Of a DNA stretch of 64,000 nucleotides, positions 1 to 10,773 are shown piece after piece. Every line of letters begins with the position of its first letter. Within the stretch, counting starts at the first letter, position 1. The notes beneath the pieces are model-generated. The model was not told the origin of the DNA. It did not search any database and saw only the letters and a program-made list of their open reading frames with translations. Origin of the DNA: Pyxicephalus adspersus (taxonomy: Eukaryota; Chordata; Amphibia; Anura; Pyxicephalidae); contig NC_092859.1 in NCBI RefSeq assembly GCF_032062135.1, positions 36,135,297 to 36,199,296 on the forward strand, written 5' to 3'. The position numbers were made by a program, and so were the translations under genes.

Positions 1-1293
1 AAATGACAAGGAAGCAGGTATTTGACACATCTAAAGCCTTTGATACCTGAACCAGATGGCATTAAGCTACGCTGAGGAGTTTTATGCCTATAAACGATCG
101 TCTACAAAGCATAGTAAACACCTCTCCAAAAATTCTGGGTATGTCACATTTCTGATGCTGTTGCTTTGCACTGTAGTTCCTCTTGTCAGCTTCTTTGCTA
201 TTACAGGATATATGAACTGGTGGAAGTAAGCGTATACACAGCAGAAAAGTTATTTATTCAACGGATCTGTGTTTGATACCTGTAGAAGCTGAAGATCATT
301 ATTGGTATATATAGACCCCTTTAGTTTAGTTGTAAGCTTAGAGTTGAAATTTTAGAGACCCTTTCTCTAAAATCAAAATGAAAATAAAATAATTTCGTGC
401 AAAGAATAAGTTACTTCTGCTAGCCTGCTCCTTGTAATAAGGAGAAATCAGCAACTGAAGTTACTTGGAGTGACAGATATGTAGTGTGTCCCTGTATTCA
501 GTCTTTCCACCTGCTGACCCCCCAGTCACCAACATACCTTTTAATGACATTAAGGACAAGAAAACCTGAACCTTAAAACAGGTACTCTGGAAAACAATGG
601 TTTCCGAGCACATTTCAATAGCAGGTATCTCATCATTAAAGAGGTGTTTGGTAGCACAGGCAGCAGGACACAAAAGTATTTACTTTCTTTTTCTGCTGAA
701 TGCTGTAAATACAATAAAAATGTACACCTTGATGGGTAGAACAAATCCCACATTTGCATTTTTTCTCTGTGTGTTTTGCCTGGGATTGTTTTATTAAAAA
801 CTGAAAACCAGAAGGGTACTATCTGGTGAACATAAAGGCTGCATTCTCGCAGTGTTCTGAAGGTTCTAATAACCTTACATACAAATCTTTGTTTTTTGTT
901 AATGAATTAATTTAAAAAGGACAACATTCTTTTATTACAAGTTATGTGCTTAACAGAATAGGGTTTTTATTTTTTACTATTTAATATTCCCAGCTTACAG
1001 ATTTCAGTGCATCCACAGGACATTAACAACAGCAAGAACAAAAACCGTCTCTGCAGTGTTTCCTGGGGGTGTCAAAAATCAAGATTCCTATGCTACACGG
1101 CCACAATGCTAACCAGTATGCCACTATGATAACTTCATAAGCAGTAAAATGCAACAGGGTGTACATGATAAGCAATAATGCATATTGTATATAATGCAAT
1201 AATGCATAAAATGTATATAATTTACAATGCAATGGTTGAATTTGTTTATAATTTACTTCAGTATGCTATAAAGGGGAAAGTCTGGTTACTTAC
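1..1293. other. Last TTC1 intron (partial), no further gene seen
   Basis: AT-rich sequence left of exon 6. I searched the minus strand by eye for the expected C-terminal exon and did not find it. Short ORFs here resemble no protein I know, and no repeat family is clearly recognised. Confidence 0.6.
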
Positions 1294-1348
1294 TGATCAT
1301 TTCTTCTTTCATTTTCTCATTCCTTTCTTCAATCTGTTTAGGTAAGCG
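1294..1348 (-). CDS. TTC1: TTC1 coding exon 6 (linker helix)
   Basis: This 55 bp exon has acceptor tattgcag and a strong donor GTAAGTAA. It encodes RLPKQIEERNEKMKEEMI and ends in phase 1. The next, final exon (in relatives encoding a GKLKDLGN-like segment and the C-terminus) is not found between 1 and 1293, so it must lie outside the window. Confidence 0.92.
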
Positions 1349-4300
1349 CTGCAATACAAAACAAATGGTTGAGTAGAAGGCATGAAGGGAAAAAAGAATA
1401 ATATATCATGGGCTAAGAGTGGGGTTTACTATTACTGTCACTGGGACGAGGGGGGTATGAAGAAATGCAATGTAGGACACGTCAGCATACTTTGAGCTGG
1501 CCTTGTATTCTGCATATATGCTAATGTCTTTGTTCCTGCAATTCCTTGGGGTAGTGCAGACACTGCGGTGACTATAAAGAGGCTCCATAGAGTCCCTGCA
1601 AGTGACAATAGTCACCATAAAAGCCTAGCAAATGGATATAGAACGGAGTATTTGGAAAAAAAAGAACACTCATGTATGGCTACAAGATTTTTTTGTCATT
1701 TGAGTTTAAATGTGCCTATAACAAAGCAATTAGGTAAGCTGCCATTGCTAACCTGTTTTCAGAAAATAATGCTGACATGGTTGGTGTTTTAATCCCCCAC
1801 CTTTCTTATTTTCTGGATTACTAATCAAGAAGGAGAACGAGGCTAAATCATGTAAAAATATTGTGGCACTTACCTACAGATGCATGTTTTAGATGTGTGA
1901 CCAAAACAAAAGTGCTAGGTTAGGAGGCAGTGGCAGCTTATATAATGTCCAAGCAATAGATCCACTTTAAAATACTATTCATCTGTCAGAAATCCAGTGA
2001 AATTCTTCCTGTAGTAAGCTCACATCTCTGGTACACTAAAATACCAAGCAGTGTTGTCATCCTAGGCTAACTCCTGCTTTGGATTACAAATACCATTACC
2101 AGACTGACATTTCTCTGCTGTAATAGCCACCTGATGGACCGGGCCCCTGAACTCTTTGTCTTGGGAGCTTTCACTGCATATCATGGATCCAGTTCACTGC
2201 TCTCACAAAAATATATTACAGTTACAGACAATTTAAAAATATATTACCATGCAGGCTTCTCTGGCCTGGTGACAGGATGCATCTATATTCATAACAGACT
2301 TGTAATCAGCTAGGGCCTCATCAAGTTTTTCAGTCCTCTCATAAAGCTCAGCTCTTCTCAGTAAGGCGCGGACGTAATCAGGATTCAGGTCAATTGCTGA
2401 AATAGAAAAAAAAAATGAAGAAACATTAGCCATCCTCTGCCAACATCTTTTTATTATCAGACACACAATATGTGTACAGTATATGCATGTGACTACATAC
2501 TGTTGTGTGGAAATGTATTGACCATCCTCAATTATCAGCTTCTGTTTATTTTATAAATGATAAAAAAGCTGGCCTAAATATTTTTTCTATGCATAGCTGT
2601 TCTGCCACAAACAGCCAGCTTATACATATTTTTGGTATCCACTCTGCAGCGGATTTTATTTCTGTGCCTGCAAGTCAAACTTACTTTTTATCTTGTCAGC
2701 GTGCTACCGTATTCTTTACATAGTGTCTTTCAGACGGTATGCTACCTGCATAACCAACATTGGGAACAGACTATACGTATTTATTACCTCCCCCAGATAC
2801 TACAGTACTGTCAACAATTAATTACTATATTGTTCATACATGATCTGTATACATTTTTACACTTTTAGTAAAGATATACAAATTACACCGTAATATTGTG
2901 TATTTGCCTGAACTCCCTTGGAAACTGCTATAGAACCGAGATTAAAATTTAGCATATCAAACACATTTGAAAAGATGACAGATAACGTATTCTTATCTGT
3001 GAGATCAATTCAGAAAACAAAAAATACCTTTGGTACAGTCTGTTAGTGCAAGGTCTGTCTTGTCCTGTAAAAACAAACAATGAAAACATACATGAGATGG
3101 TTAGTGCATGCTGCAATATATGAGGATCAAGCCAGGTATATCCAGGCAGATCTCAGCTATGCAGCAAAGGTGTTCTTTAATCCTAAAGCAAATCTGTGCT
3201 GAGTATTTTTGTTTTTGGGTATGAAGCAGCAACAAATTAAAATAAAAATACAGAAAATGATGCTCCAAGAGGATGGAAAGTTGGAGGTGGAGGTGGAGGG
3301 GGGGGGGGGGTAAAGCTTCAATATGTCCAGAAGTTTATGCTTTCATAATTTTATCAAACTATTTGGTCTCTGGACATCTGCCCATTCTCAACATTACAAA
3401 TAAAAGGCAACGTCACATCTGTTTACCTGTTTTATTCTAGCAGCAGCTCGGTTGGAATACAGAATAGATCGGTCTTTCTTGTAAAAGGCTGGACATTTCT
3501 GCAGAGCTTGAGAATAAAGGTCTTCAGCTTCAACATAATCTGAGCCAAAGCAAAACAAAGAATTTCATCAAATAAAACAATTTTAGAGGGAGAAATCAGT
3601 TTTCCTTCACCTATCTCTCGCAAACAAAACATCTGTGTGAAGCCGCAAAGTGTCATCAGGAAGGGGAAGACCAATCATACGTTTAATTTAGTTTTAGATG
3701 CGTTAAAGAGAGTTTAAATAGGCTACGTTTTATTTTTTTACTAAAAAGTTAAATGTGTAAAACATATAGAGTCTAAAGCTGAATGAAAATGCAATATTAA
3801 TAATAATGAATCTATGATACCTGCTTTCTTAAACAGCTCATTTCCTTCTTCTTTTAAATGAGTGCTCTCCTTTCTTCTGTCCTTTAAGAAAATGATGACA
3901 GCAGAAACACTAAATTAGTCCAAGTTGTTTCCTGAGCAGCACAGCATCCCCTGAACCCCCCCTCCTAGCAGTAAATCAGCATCCCCTGTACCCTCTACTA
4001 GTGGAACACACAGTTTTGCCCTCCAAGCACTGACTCCCCAATCTGCTAATCTCTAATATAGTTGTACCAACTCTGATTATAATAGAGATTAGAAGATTGG
4101 GAGGGAGAGATCAACAGGATTTGTATAGCGCCAACATATTACGCAGCACTGTACATTAAATAGGGGTTGCAAATGACAGGCAGATACAGACAGTGACACA
4201 GGAGGAGGAGAGGGCCCTGCCCCGAAGAGCTTGCAATCGAAAAGGTGGGGGAAGTAACACAGGTACACAGTAACACAAGTAATAGGAGGGGGGATATGGA

Positions 4301-5822
4301 GTGGTGGAAAGTAGTGACAGTTTCAAAAGAAAAGGGTAGGCAAGTTTGAAAAAAATGACCAAGAAGCAGGAGCAAGCCAAGCTGAAAGGATGAGGAAGAC
4401 TATTCCAGGAAGACTATTCTAGAAAACTTCATTATTTCTGTTGTGAATTTTGAGGATGATTTACTCCACAAGGTCTGCAAATACACTGGAAAGTGAGAAT
4501 TTGGTTAATTAACTTCTTTTAAAGTGGCACTAAACGCAGCCAACTAACCAGCCCCACCACAGCGAGGTGGATCACTGTCTCCATCGAAGTTTATCATGGA
4601 GCCGGCGGCAAAAACGGACCCGTCATCACTGCAGGGTAAGTATGTGCCACAACTGGCAAGTATGCTGTGAACACTTGCTGATTATAACAGAAGATCAACA
4701 CCCACCAATGAATTTACTTCACTTTACATAAAAGGGTAGACAACCCTTTTATTTTATAGTAAAACTTTTGTTTGTTCTTTTTTTTTTTTTAAGTGCAACA
4801 CCCTTTAAAAAAAAAAAAAAAAAAGTGCAGCACTGCCCAGTTAATTCTTGATCGCTTGGCGATCAAGCATCCCGGGAGGCTCTTGGCTGCTCCTTCTGTG
4901 CACGATGCCTAAGTATCTAGGGCATGTGCAGAAGGAGGCCTTTCATCAATAGGAAAAATCTTCCCAATCTACATCACTCAATCTTGCGCCTGCACAGTAC
5001 GAGATCGGGTGACCTAGGAAGAAGAACGTGGAAGAAGAGAGGAGAAGATGGTGGCGCCCGGCACTCCCTCTGCACTGGGCCAAAGTCAGATACCAGGACA
5101 ACGCGGGACCCAATGGAAGAAACCTCCCGACGGATGGACTGATCTGTGGGATTGAAGGCAAGTGGGATTTTATTGTTTTGGGTTTACTTCTGCTGTAAGA
5201 ATATGTGAATAAGTAAATGTTCATAGCCTGGCCATGATGTGTCTGCTATGATCATCATGGGGCTGTCTGTATTCATCTCCATAACAAAGCATCGGATGAT
5301 TTATGATGATAATTATGATTACCGGTACATGGGATTTATGTATATTATCACCCTCAGCAGTATGCTAGCTTTACTGCGAACCATTATTATCTTCCTTTAT
5401 ATAGCTCATCAATCTTTCACCATGATACCCCCAGAATTCACCCCAGCATTCACCTCTCTCTCATCCTGACTCATGTCTTTTTCTATTTCCTGTAATGCCT
5501 CCTCATCCATCTCCACATTTTCCTCGTCAGTCATCTTTATAGGCTCAGCATCCCCCTCCTCTGCCATGACAGCTCCCTTCTCCTCAGTGTCAGGCTCTCC
5601 CTCCTCTCCGGTGAGGGGCTCCGGTTTCATCTTGTCAGGCTCGGGACTTCTCTTCTCCATGTAAACAGGATTCTCTACAGAGCTCTCCCCAGCCTGCTCT
5701 TCTGTCTCCAGGACTGTGAACTCCTCCTCCTCGGACTCTCCATTTGGTCTCTCGGGCTCCTCCGTGCAGTCTTGAAAGTCTTCCTCTTCTGTACCGGGGC
5801 AATTCCTCTCCGGATTCTCCAT
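1294..5822 (-). CDS. TTC1: TTC1, tetratricopeptide repeat protein 1, partial (six of the coding exons; last exon off the left edge)
   Basis: TTC1 is a small cytosolic TPR adaptor known in the family to bind chaperones (Hsp90/Hsp70 class) and signalling proteins such as G-alpha-16 and Ras. Exons on the minus strand join at 5822-5454, 3881-3821, 3539-3427, 3064-3028, 2396-2248 and 1348-1294. All have AG/GT borders, and the reading frame stays open for 784 nt (261 codons plus one base). The first 123 residues form a very acidic, low-complexity N-terminus ending MDEEALQEIEKDMS, equivalent to the acidic lead-in of other TTC1 proteins. The TPR array follows (KEEGNELFKKA, YSNRAAARIKQ, ALLRRAELYERTEKLDEAL), then a basic/acidic helix (RLPKQIEERNEKMKEEM). 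Human TTC1 has 292 residues, so roughly 40 C-terminal residues are missing and should lie left of position 1. The identification rests on residue-level resemblance from memory and on ADRA1B being the neighbour. Confidence 0.95.
2248..2396 (-). CDS. TTC1: TTC1 coding exon 5 (TPR3)
   Basis: This 149 bp exon follows a poly-pyrimidine acceptor (tttctatttcag) and ends ATG|GTAATA. It encodes IDLNPDYVRALLRRAELYER, then TEKLDEALADYKSVMNIDAS and CHQAREACM. The RRAELYE...LDEAL...YK pattern is a complete TPR, and REACM is the conserved junction into the last helix. Confidence 0.94.
3028..3064 (-). CDS. TTC1: TTC1 coding exon 4 (37 bp micro-exon-like)
   Basis: This very short exon encodes DKTDLALTDCTKA (last codon split). 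The acceptor is tttttacag and the donor GTATTT. It matches the family segment between SNRAAA and the third TPR, and without it exons 3 and 5 would not join in frame with family sequence. Confidence 0.9.
3282..3311 (+). repeat. G-rich simple repeat (GGAGGT)n plus poly-G
   Basis: GGT-GGA repeats run into an uninterrupted G tract inside TTC1 intron 3. The G-rich strand is opposite to the transcript, so the pre-mRNA carries a C tract. The non-template DNA strand for TTC1 is C-rich; the template strand could form a G-quadruplex. Confidence 0.75.
3427..3539 (-). CDS. TTC1: TTC1 coding exon 3 (TPR1-TPR2)
   Basis: This 113 bp exon starts after gctcag and ends CAG|GTAAAC. It encodes DYVEAEDLYSQALQKCPAFY and then KKDRSILYSNRAAARIKQ. 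The SNRAAA motif is the hallmark of TTC1 and related chaperone-binding TPRs, and the basic/Asn positions fit a carboxylate-clamp type groove. Confidence 0.93.
3821..3881 (-). CDS. TTC1: TTC1 coding exon 2 (start of TPR1)
   Basis: This 61 bp exon encodes DRRKESTHLKEEGNELFKKA plus the first base of the next codon. The acceptor is tttcttaaag and the donor GTATCA. The KEEGN-x-LFK motif is the classic first helix of the TPR cluster. The exon is too short to be seen as a free-standing ORF. Confidence 0.92.
4088..4420 (-). mobile_element. L2-type LINE 3' end fragment in TTC1 intron 1
   Basis: Read on the minus strand, this matches the tails at 40010-40440 and 53535-53850. It starts with remnants of the LINE ORF2 C-terminus, followed by the block gattgcaagctcttcgg, gtgtcactgtctgtatctg and tttaatgtacagtgctgcg, and then aatatgttggcgctatac. 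It is a diverged, 5'-truncated non-LTR copy; the usual TAA microsatellite at the end is lost. Confidence 0.75.
4502..5200. mobile_element. Non-autonomous MITE-like repeat(s) in TTC1 intron 1
   Basis: A GC-richer island in AT-rich intron begins 'aaagtggcactaaacgcagc'. It contains a donor-like gcagggtaagtatg (4631-4644), A/T homopolymer tracts around 4778-4823, and a segment 4835-5160 with cgcctgcacagtacgag and 'aagatggtggcgcccggc'. Similar modules recur in other repeat copies in this window (see the splice-donor finding). Exact ends are not resolved, and it may be two abutting elements. Confidence 0.5.
5454..5822 (-). CDS. TTC1: TTC1 coding exon 1 (acidic N-terminus)
   Basis: The exon runs from ATG at 5822 to a GTGAAT donor, 123 codons, ending in phase 0. 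The encoded MENPERNCPG... segment is rich in Glu and Asp and carries no TPR. The start is the first ATG after a GC-rich promoter-like segment and is preceded by a short 5' leader. Reading past 5454 adds 14 codons before a stop; these are intronic, because exon 2 continues the family sequence exactly from residue 123. Confidence 0.93.
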
Positions 5823-5910
5823 TTTTCCCAGCCGGCGACACCTTCTGAGTTCCCTGCGTCACTTCCGGCGCTTTTCGATGGCCACACCTCATTCTTAGCA
5901 CTCATTGGTC
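5823..5910 (-). promoter_or_regulatory. TTC1: TTC1 core promoter: ETS/CRE-like site and inverted CCAAT box
   Basis: Read toward TTC1, the element CCGGAAGTGACG lies at 5868-5857, a composite of an ETS core (CCGGAAGT) and a CRE-like half (TGACG). A CCAAT box (CCAAT at 5908-5904) lies about 85 bp upstream of the ATG. No TATA box is seen. Such ETS plus CCAAT, TATA-less promoters are typical of housekeeping genes, which suits TTC1. Sites are assigned by motif only. Confidence 0.6.
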
Positions 5911-6036
5911 CGTATGATTCTTATTCTGGGGGAAGTGTGGTTTTTGAATGTCATGAACTTTATTGCGAGCAGTAGAGTTCTGTGCGCACAGTCTTTTGTT
6001 CAGCATGCAGGCATTGGCAGCATTGTTGTTTTGTAA

Positions 6037-6305
6037 TGTACAGAACCAAGCTGGGAGTATTGGCAGAACATTATCTGCGTGGAGTTTGCAGGTTCTCCCC
6101 GTGTCTGCATGGGTTTCCTTCCACATTAATAAAACATGCAGTTATGTTAATTAATTTCCCCCGAATTGACCTTTGTATTAAGGTAGGGACATTAGATTGT
6201 GAGTCCATTTGAGGGACAGCCAGTGACATGACTATGGACTTTGTACAGCACTGTATAATATGTTAGCGCTATATAAATACTGTGTAATAATAGTAATAAT
6301 AATAA
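6037..6305 (+). mobile_element. tRNA-headed SINE with L2-like tail (head partly missing)
   Basis: The body reads tatctgcgtggagtttgcag, then 'ttctccccgtgtctgcatgg'. The tail follows with ggtagggacattagattgtg, then gactttgtacagcactgtat, then ttagcgctatataaatactg, and it ends in a TAA microsatellite. The same body is seen at 62579-62813 and 51290-51471. The tail block (agattgt-agctc ... tgtacagcgctg ... gcgctatataaat) is shared with L2-type LINE fragments in this window. Confidence 0.75.
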
Positions 6306-6423
6306 ATTCCTTTCTGGAGTTTTCTAAACTGATAAACTACCTAAAAGTCCCAGTTTTTATGTAAACTTCCTTTTCACTTATACACTATGCTTTTATCCAG
6401 TGACTGGCCAATATTCCATCAAT

Positions 6424-6644
6424 GGGTCTGATTTATTAAAGCTCTCCAAGGCTGGAGAAGATACACATTTTTATCAGCGAAGCTGGGTGATCAAGCAAAC
6501 CTGGAATGGATCTGGTCCAGGATTGAAAACGTGCTAACAAATAGCAAATTACTTTTAGGAAACCCATTCCATGTTTGCTGGATCACTCAGGTTTGCTGTA
6601 AGTGTATCTTCCCCAGCCTTGGAGAACTTTAATAAATCAGGCCC
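6424..6644. mobile_element. Palindromic MITE, family A, copy 1
   Basis: Terminal inverted repeats ggtctgatttattaaagctc and the complementary gagaactttaataaatcagg frame a 221 bp element whose halves are near-complementary. The internal motif is ctgggtgatc-aagcaaacctg / caggtttgctggatcac. It is flanked by AAT on both sides, consistent with a 3 bp target duplication. It encodes no protein. Confidence 0.8.
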
Positions 6645-6780
6645 AATATCTGTAGACACACTTTTTTACAGACCAACATGTCCCCTTTGTAACAGCCCCT
6701 GTGGACTTCACCACTGACTGACACAGCCCCTGTACAGACCACCAATACTTTACAGACACTACTTTCCTCATGCATGTCAT

Positions 6781-6868
6781 TAACCACTACAAACTATAGC
6801 AGGGTTCATTGAAGACCTAAAAGTTATTTCAAGTGTTTTCCCCCATGTTAAAAAGGTTGAGAAACATT
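6781..6868. mobile_element. hAT-like MITE 3' fragment
   Basis: The segment agttatttcaagtgttttcc followed by ccatgttaaaaaggttgaga-aacatt matches the right half of the element at 7751-8033 and ends in the complement of CAGTGTTTCTCAACC-type termini. Confidence 0.55.
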
Positions 6869-7189
6869 AGCGAATTGTATATTCATATCACTAGAATTGT
6901 TAAGGTATTTGGTATTCATCACCTCCAATGGACAAACATACTTTTGCTAGTCTGTAAAAAAGTGGATCCATGGGCAAAATAAAATTGACACATATAATGC
7001 AGTCTGTCATTAGCATGAAGTTTTTGTTTTTGGACCCCCAGCCCACTTCCATATAACATTTTATTTCTGTTGCTCATGTCAGTAGATCCATTATTGTTAC
7101 ACTTCCAATGACAACGTTGTTGATCTTGGAGTGAAATCACTGAAGTGAGGTTGCCCTGTGAGCTGAAGTGTTTTAGACAGATGTGCTTT

Positions 7190-7400
7190 AAAACGGAACT
7201 GAACACTAACAATGAAAATTTGTGACCAGGGAAATCTTTTATTGCAGAACGGACATCACCTGTAACCTTATCTGCCTGATGGCAGTTTCTTAAATACACT
7301 TACCTGTCCTCATTCTATCCCAAGCACCACCATATTCACCCAGTCTTCTTCCAGGTTCTTTGGCAATCTTGATCAGACAGGCTGGAATGATGATGTAACT
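7190..7400 (-). mobile_element. Family-D interspersed repeat carrying a splice-donor-like motif
   Basis: On the minus strand this reads gatcaagattgccaaagaac, ctggaagaagactgggtgaa, and then gaggacaggtaagtgtattt. Copies with the same order lie at 10560-10690 (+), 33490-33640 (+), 53870-54050 (+, weak) and 30552-30800 (-). The ACAGGTAAGT at 7307-7298 is a near-ideal 5' splice-site consensus. Confidence 0.65.
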
Positions 7401-7750
7401 CTTGCACATGCAGTGGGAGTTCATAGAGTCAAGATACCCAGATATACAGGGGTTGCCAAGATACCCATCATATCCCAAATGATACAGCCTGTGCCCTTCT
7501 TCATTAATGTCCATTCTATTATCATGGGATTGAGACAATCATATGAGAAAGATAAGGTCAGAGTAAATCTTCATAGAAGGTAGCATATATTGTTGTCTCT
7601 GTGAAGCTTTGAAGGTGTTTCCAAGTTTTGGTGCATGTATTTATCAAACTGACGAAAAGGTGTTGCAGTGGTTGTTTAGGGTTTTAAAGCATTTTTAGCA
7701 GTAGTCTTGTATCTTTTTAGCCATTGAAGATCAATGGATACCCAGTATTA

Positions 7751-8033
7751 CAGTGTTTCTCAACCGGGGTTCCTCCTGAATTTGCTAGTGATTCCTTGAG
7801 CAATTAGCAACTTGTGACTCTCAGGTCAGATACCACTGACACCAATGACCTTGTTGGCTATCTAAAATGTTGGCATTCTTCCCAATGGCCAGCAATATCA
7901 GAAGGATTCGTCCTACTAACCACTACACCATTAAACTGTGATCTGTGAATATAGTAATTATAGTGAGGGGTTCCCTAAAGCAATTAAAGTTATTTCAAGG
8001 GTTCCCCATGTTAAAACACAATGACAAACACTG
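7751..8033. mobile_element. hAT-like MITE (CAGTGTTTCTCAACC termini)
   Basis: The element begins CAGTGTTTCTCAACCggggt and ends with a degenerate inverted copy (gacaaacactg). The internal part is non-coding. CAGTG-type ends with TTCTCAAC are characteristic of hAT/Charlie non-autonomous elements. A clean 8 bp duplication is not visible, so the copy is old. Confidence 0.65.
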
Positions 8034-8284
8034 AAATATAGGCTAACTTGAGTTATCAAAGCATGTTTTGGGCATACCTTCCATAGGCTTTAAAAAATTC
8101 TATGAAAAAAGCATCTAAGCCATTCTAAAGCTTGCATTTCTAATAAGTTAGCCAAAGATGGACATTACTTTTTAAAAGCTCTCAACTTTTGTATGTAGGG
8201 AAGATTAACTCAAAGTATGTAGCCGAATGACACACCCCTGTCATATCCTCATAATGGGGATGCATGGTTATGCTGGAGAATAAT

Positions 8285-8935
8285 ATAACTGAAGGTGTTA
8301 CAGGAGAGCTGGTTGTATTAATCTGGAAAAAGAGCATTGATGGTTTTACTTTGGAGGAGAAGAGCTATTGGTATGGGTGTGGAGAGAGAGTGTAGAGTTG
8401 ATGTTGTTGAAGAACAGATCAAATTGCTCTAGAGGTATACACCTCATGGTATTACTCAGGTGGTTCAGATCTGATGCTAATGTTCTGGAGATGTACAGCA
8501 TTTGGTATTAACCCGCTGGTATTGCTCTGCAAGTAGAGAGCTAATTGTTTTACTCAGGAGGAGCAAAGCTAATGGTATTGCTTTGAAAATCAAGAGCTAA
8601 TAGTATCACTGTGGAGGCGTGGAGCTTATGATGTAAAAGTATAGAGCTGATGGGTTTGCTCTAGAGGAGGACAGCTGATTTCATTGCTCTGGAAAATAAG
8701 AGGTAATGGTAATATTCTACAGGTTGAAAAATAATAGCATACCTCTGAAGGAGAATCGATTACTATGGAGTTGGAAAGCTAACTATATTACTTTAGAGAT
8801 GGAGAGCTGATGGAGCTACTTTATATGTAGATGATATATAGTAAATTATAAAATTCTGAAGGTTGAAAACTGATAGTATACCTCTGAAGGAGAATTGATG
8901 GTATTACTATGGAGTTGGAAAGCTGATGATATGGC
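8285..8935 (+). repeat. Degenerate minisatellite, about 26-30 bp period
   Basis: The motif GGAGAGCTGATGGTATTACTCT recurs in degraded form roughly twenty times (for example near 8520, 8572, 8589, 8648, 8665, 8802, 8898). Units are too diverged for an exact period. Two larger near-identical blocks, around 8726-8785 and 8862-8925 (sharing cctctgaaggagaat, actatggagttggaaagct), show that higher-order duplication also occurred. Confidence 0.75.
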
Positions 8936-10424
8936 ACCTTTAAGTATATATAGACCCAATTACTAAAATTTCATGTGATCATACTATTTTCAAAGTCTAT
9001 ATAAAGTCCTTGTTTAGACACTTTCTTTCTGTCCCTGTCTTCCAATTGTGCCCCTGCATCATCAGCCTGTCACACAGGTTTCCAATAGAGAGGGACACGC
9101 TCTAGGCTTACATTAAGGACTGTTTTATAGTGTTAGGGGACACTTTAATCTCATACTTGTTTATGGTGCAAAAGCATTCGTTCAGAGAACTACCAGTGCT
9201 AGAGTCCCAGCTTCACAGAACAAAGTTCTGGAGAAAAGGACACATATTTAACAGAGACCAATAAAGGTGTAATTATAGTAAACAACCAGAAATTACACTT
9301 TGTTCAATTTTAAAAAGTAATTTAAACTAAATTTGTACAGTTTGGGCTGGAATAGATCTTGTGCTAAAATGTTACCCTTACAATAATAGTTATAGGCAAA
9401 GCTTGGCTTGTTTTTATAAGCCATGCTGTTGTTGTCTTCTGTGGATAATGACGTACATGGTTCAGCATATATAAATGTTGTATTCTTTTCACTCCAATAG
9501 GGTTCTCTATAGGACACAGACAATTCATGCAGGCCAGTGCTAGGCTTATCAACACTGTTTTAAGGATGTGTGTAAATCTTCCCATGTAGGATCTGGATAG
9601 CAGTACACACATTTTCCGTTCTTAACAAAAGGTATGTAAAACTATTCAGTCAATATTGTGATACAAAAACCTCTGACACACTGCACATCCACTGCACATT
9701 GGTTGCTGTACAAGACTGATATCCGGTCAAATTCAGGTACTTACACTGCTTTCTTTTAAAAAAGTACATTGTCTGTGAGCGAATCAAAGAATGGTTGCAC
9801 AGAACTGGAAATCTTTTGTCAGATAAAGCATATAATTCAACTACTCAATTAGCTCATTTCACAGATTTTCACTTCAAAAATGAATCTCAAGTTTTTTTCC
9901 ATTTTAGATGGGTAAAGTTGAACCCCTTTTCAGGCTTTTATTGTTGCCTGCATCACTACTGGGGATATTCAGCCTCTCACCATTCACACTCAGACAGGAA
10001 GTGATAGGAAATCCTAAATACTGAGATTCAAAAAGATTTGTACCCATAGGGATATTTGTCTAACAAAAGAACTACCTCACTTTAGACAGAATTCTACTAG
10101 GTTCCGGTAGAATTTTTAGGACAGGAAGGTAGGGAACATTTTCCTGATGGGAATCTCTAGATATAAGGATATGCCCAACTCAAGGCTAATTTGTTTTGCC
10201 TAAAAGCTAATGTTCAGGTCAGAGCTGTACCTCATAGTACCTCTTCTTCACCACAAGATGTCCTCATCCCTATTTTATAACCTTAGGTGGTATGGGGTAC
10301 TGACATCATAACTTTAGTACCACTTTCTGCATCAGTGAGGACCACACAGCCCCAAGAAAAGATGAACTGGAAAAGGGTTCTGTGCCTCACATGAACAGAA
10401 TTAAATCAAAATAAAAATAGTAAG

Positions 10425-10690
10425 CAGGCAGGTTATTCCCTGCAGAAGGGATAGGGCATGTCCCTTCTGCAATAAAACTTACCTACCTATTCATATTCTT
10501 GTCCATAATGCACACTGAGATGCTTACAATCCGGTCGTAGCTGGCTTCTGGAAATGTTACATCATTCTGGACTGATCAAGATGGCCAAAGATCCCAAACC
10601 CAAAAGAGGACTAGGTGATGATGTCAACACTGCAGATAAATTTGTATAGCTGCAGAAAATATTTCATCTGTCCCTGCAATAAACAACCTG
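10425..10690 (+). mobile_element. Family-D repeat, copy in ADRA1B-TTC1 intergenic DNA
   Basis: Contains tgatcaagatggccaaagat, cccaaacccaaaagaggact, and then aggtgatgatgtcaacactg, collinear with the copy at 33490. Inverted arms 'ctgcagaagggatagggcat' and gtcccttctgcaataaaac at 10440-10490 suggest a foldback terminus. Confidence 0.6.
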
Positions 10691-10757
10691 CCTGATTACA
10701 TTTATTAAATTAACTTCTACTTTCAACTTATTAAAAAATTGGACTTTCATTGCAAGG

Positions 10758-10773
10758 CCACAAGAGGGCAGCC
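10758..10773 (+). promoter_or_regulatory. CTCF-like motif between the two genes
   Basis: CCACAAGAGGGCAGCC agrees at 14 of 16 positions with the vertebrate CTCF core CCASYAGRKGGCRSYR, including the essential AGRGGGC block. It lies between the ADRA1B 3' end and the TTC1 promoter. The call is by sequence match only; occupancy is unknown. Confidence 0.4.

Larger units (their letters stand above)
1349..3426. other. TTC1 introns 3, 4 and 5
   Basis: Intronic DNA between exons 3 and 6, interrupted by exons 5 and 4. It is AT-rich with homopolymer runs. A purine/G-run at 3282-3311 (GGAGGTGGAGGTGGA followed by 13 G) is the only compositional oddity. No additional coding signal is seen. Confidence 0.6.

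Noticed and set aside
5473..5975. Plus-strand and alternative-frame ORFs around TTC1 exon 1
   Set aside because: They mirror the Glu/Asp-rich TTC1 exon in other frames (Ser-rich shadow) or overlap its promoter.
9795..10200. Possible repeat with cattcacactcagacaggaa
   Set aside because: Looks like a dispersed element, but I could not find a second copy or terminal structure in the window.
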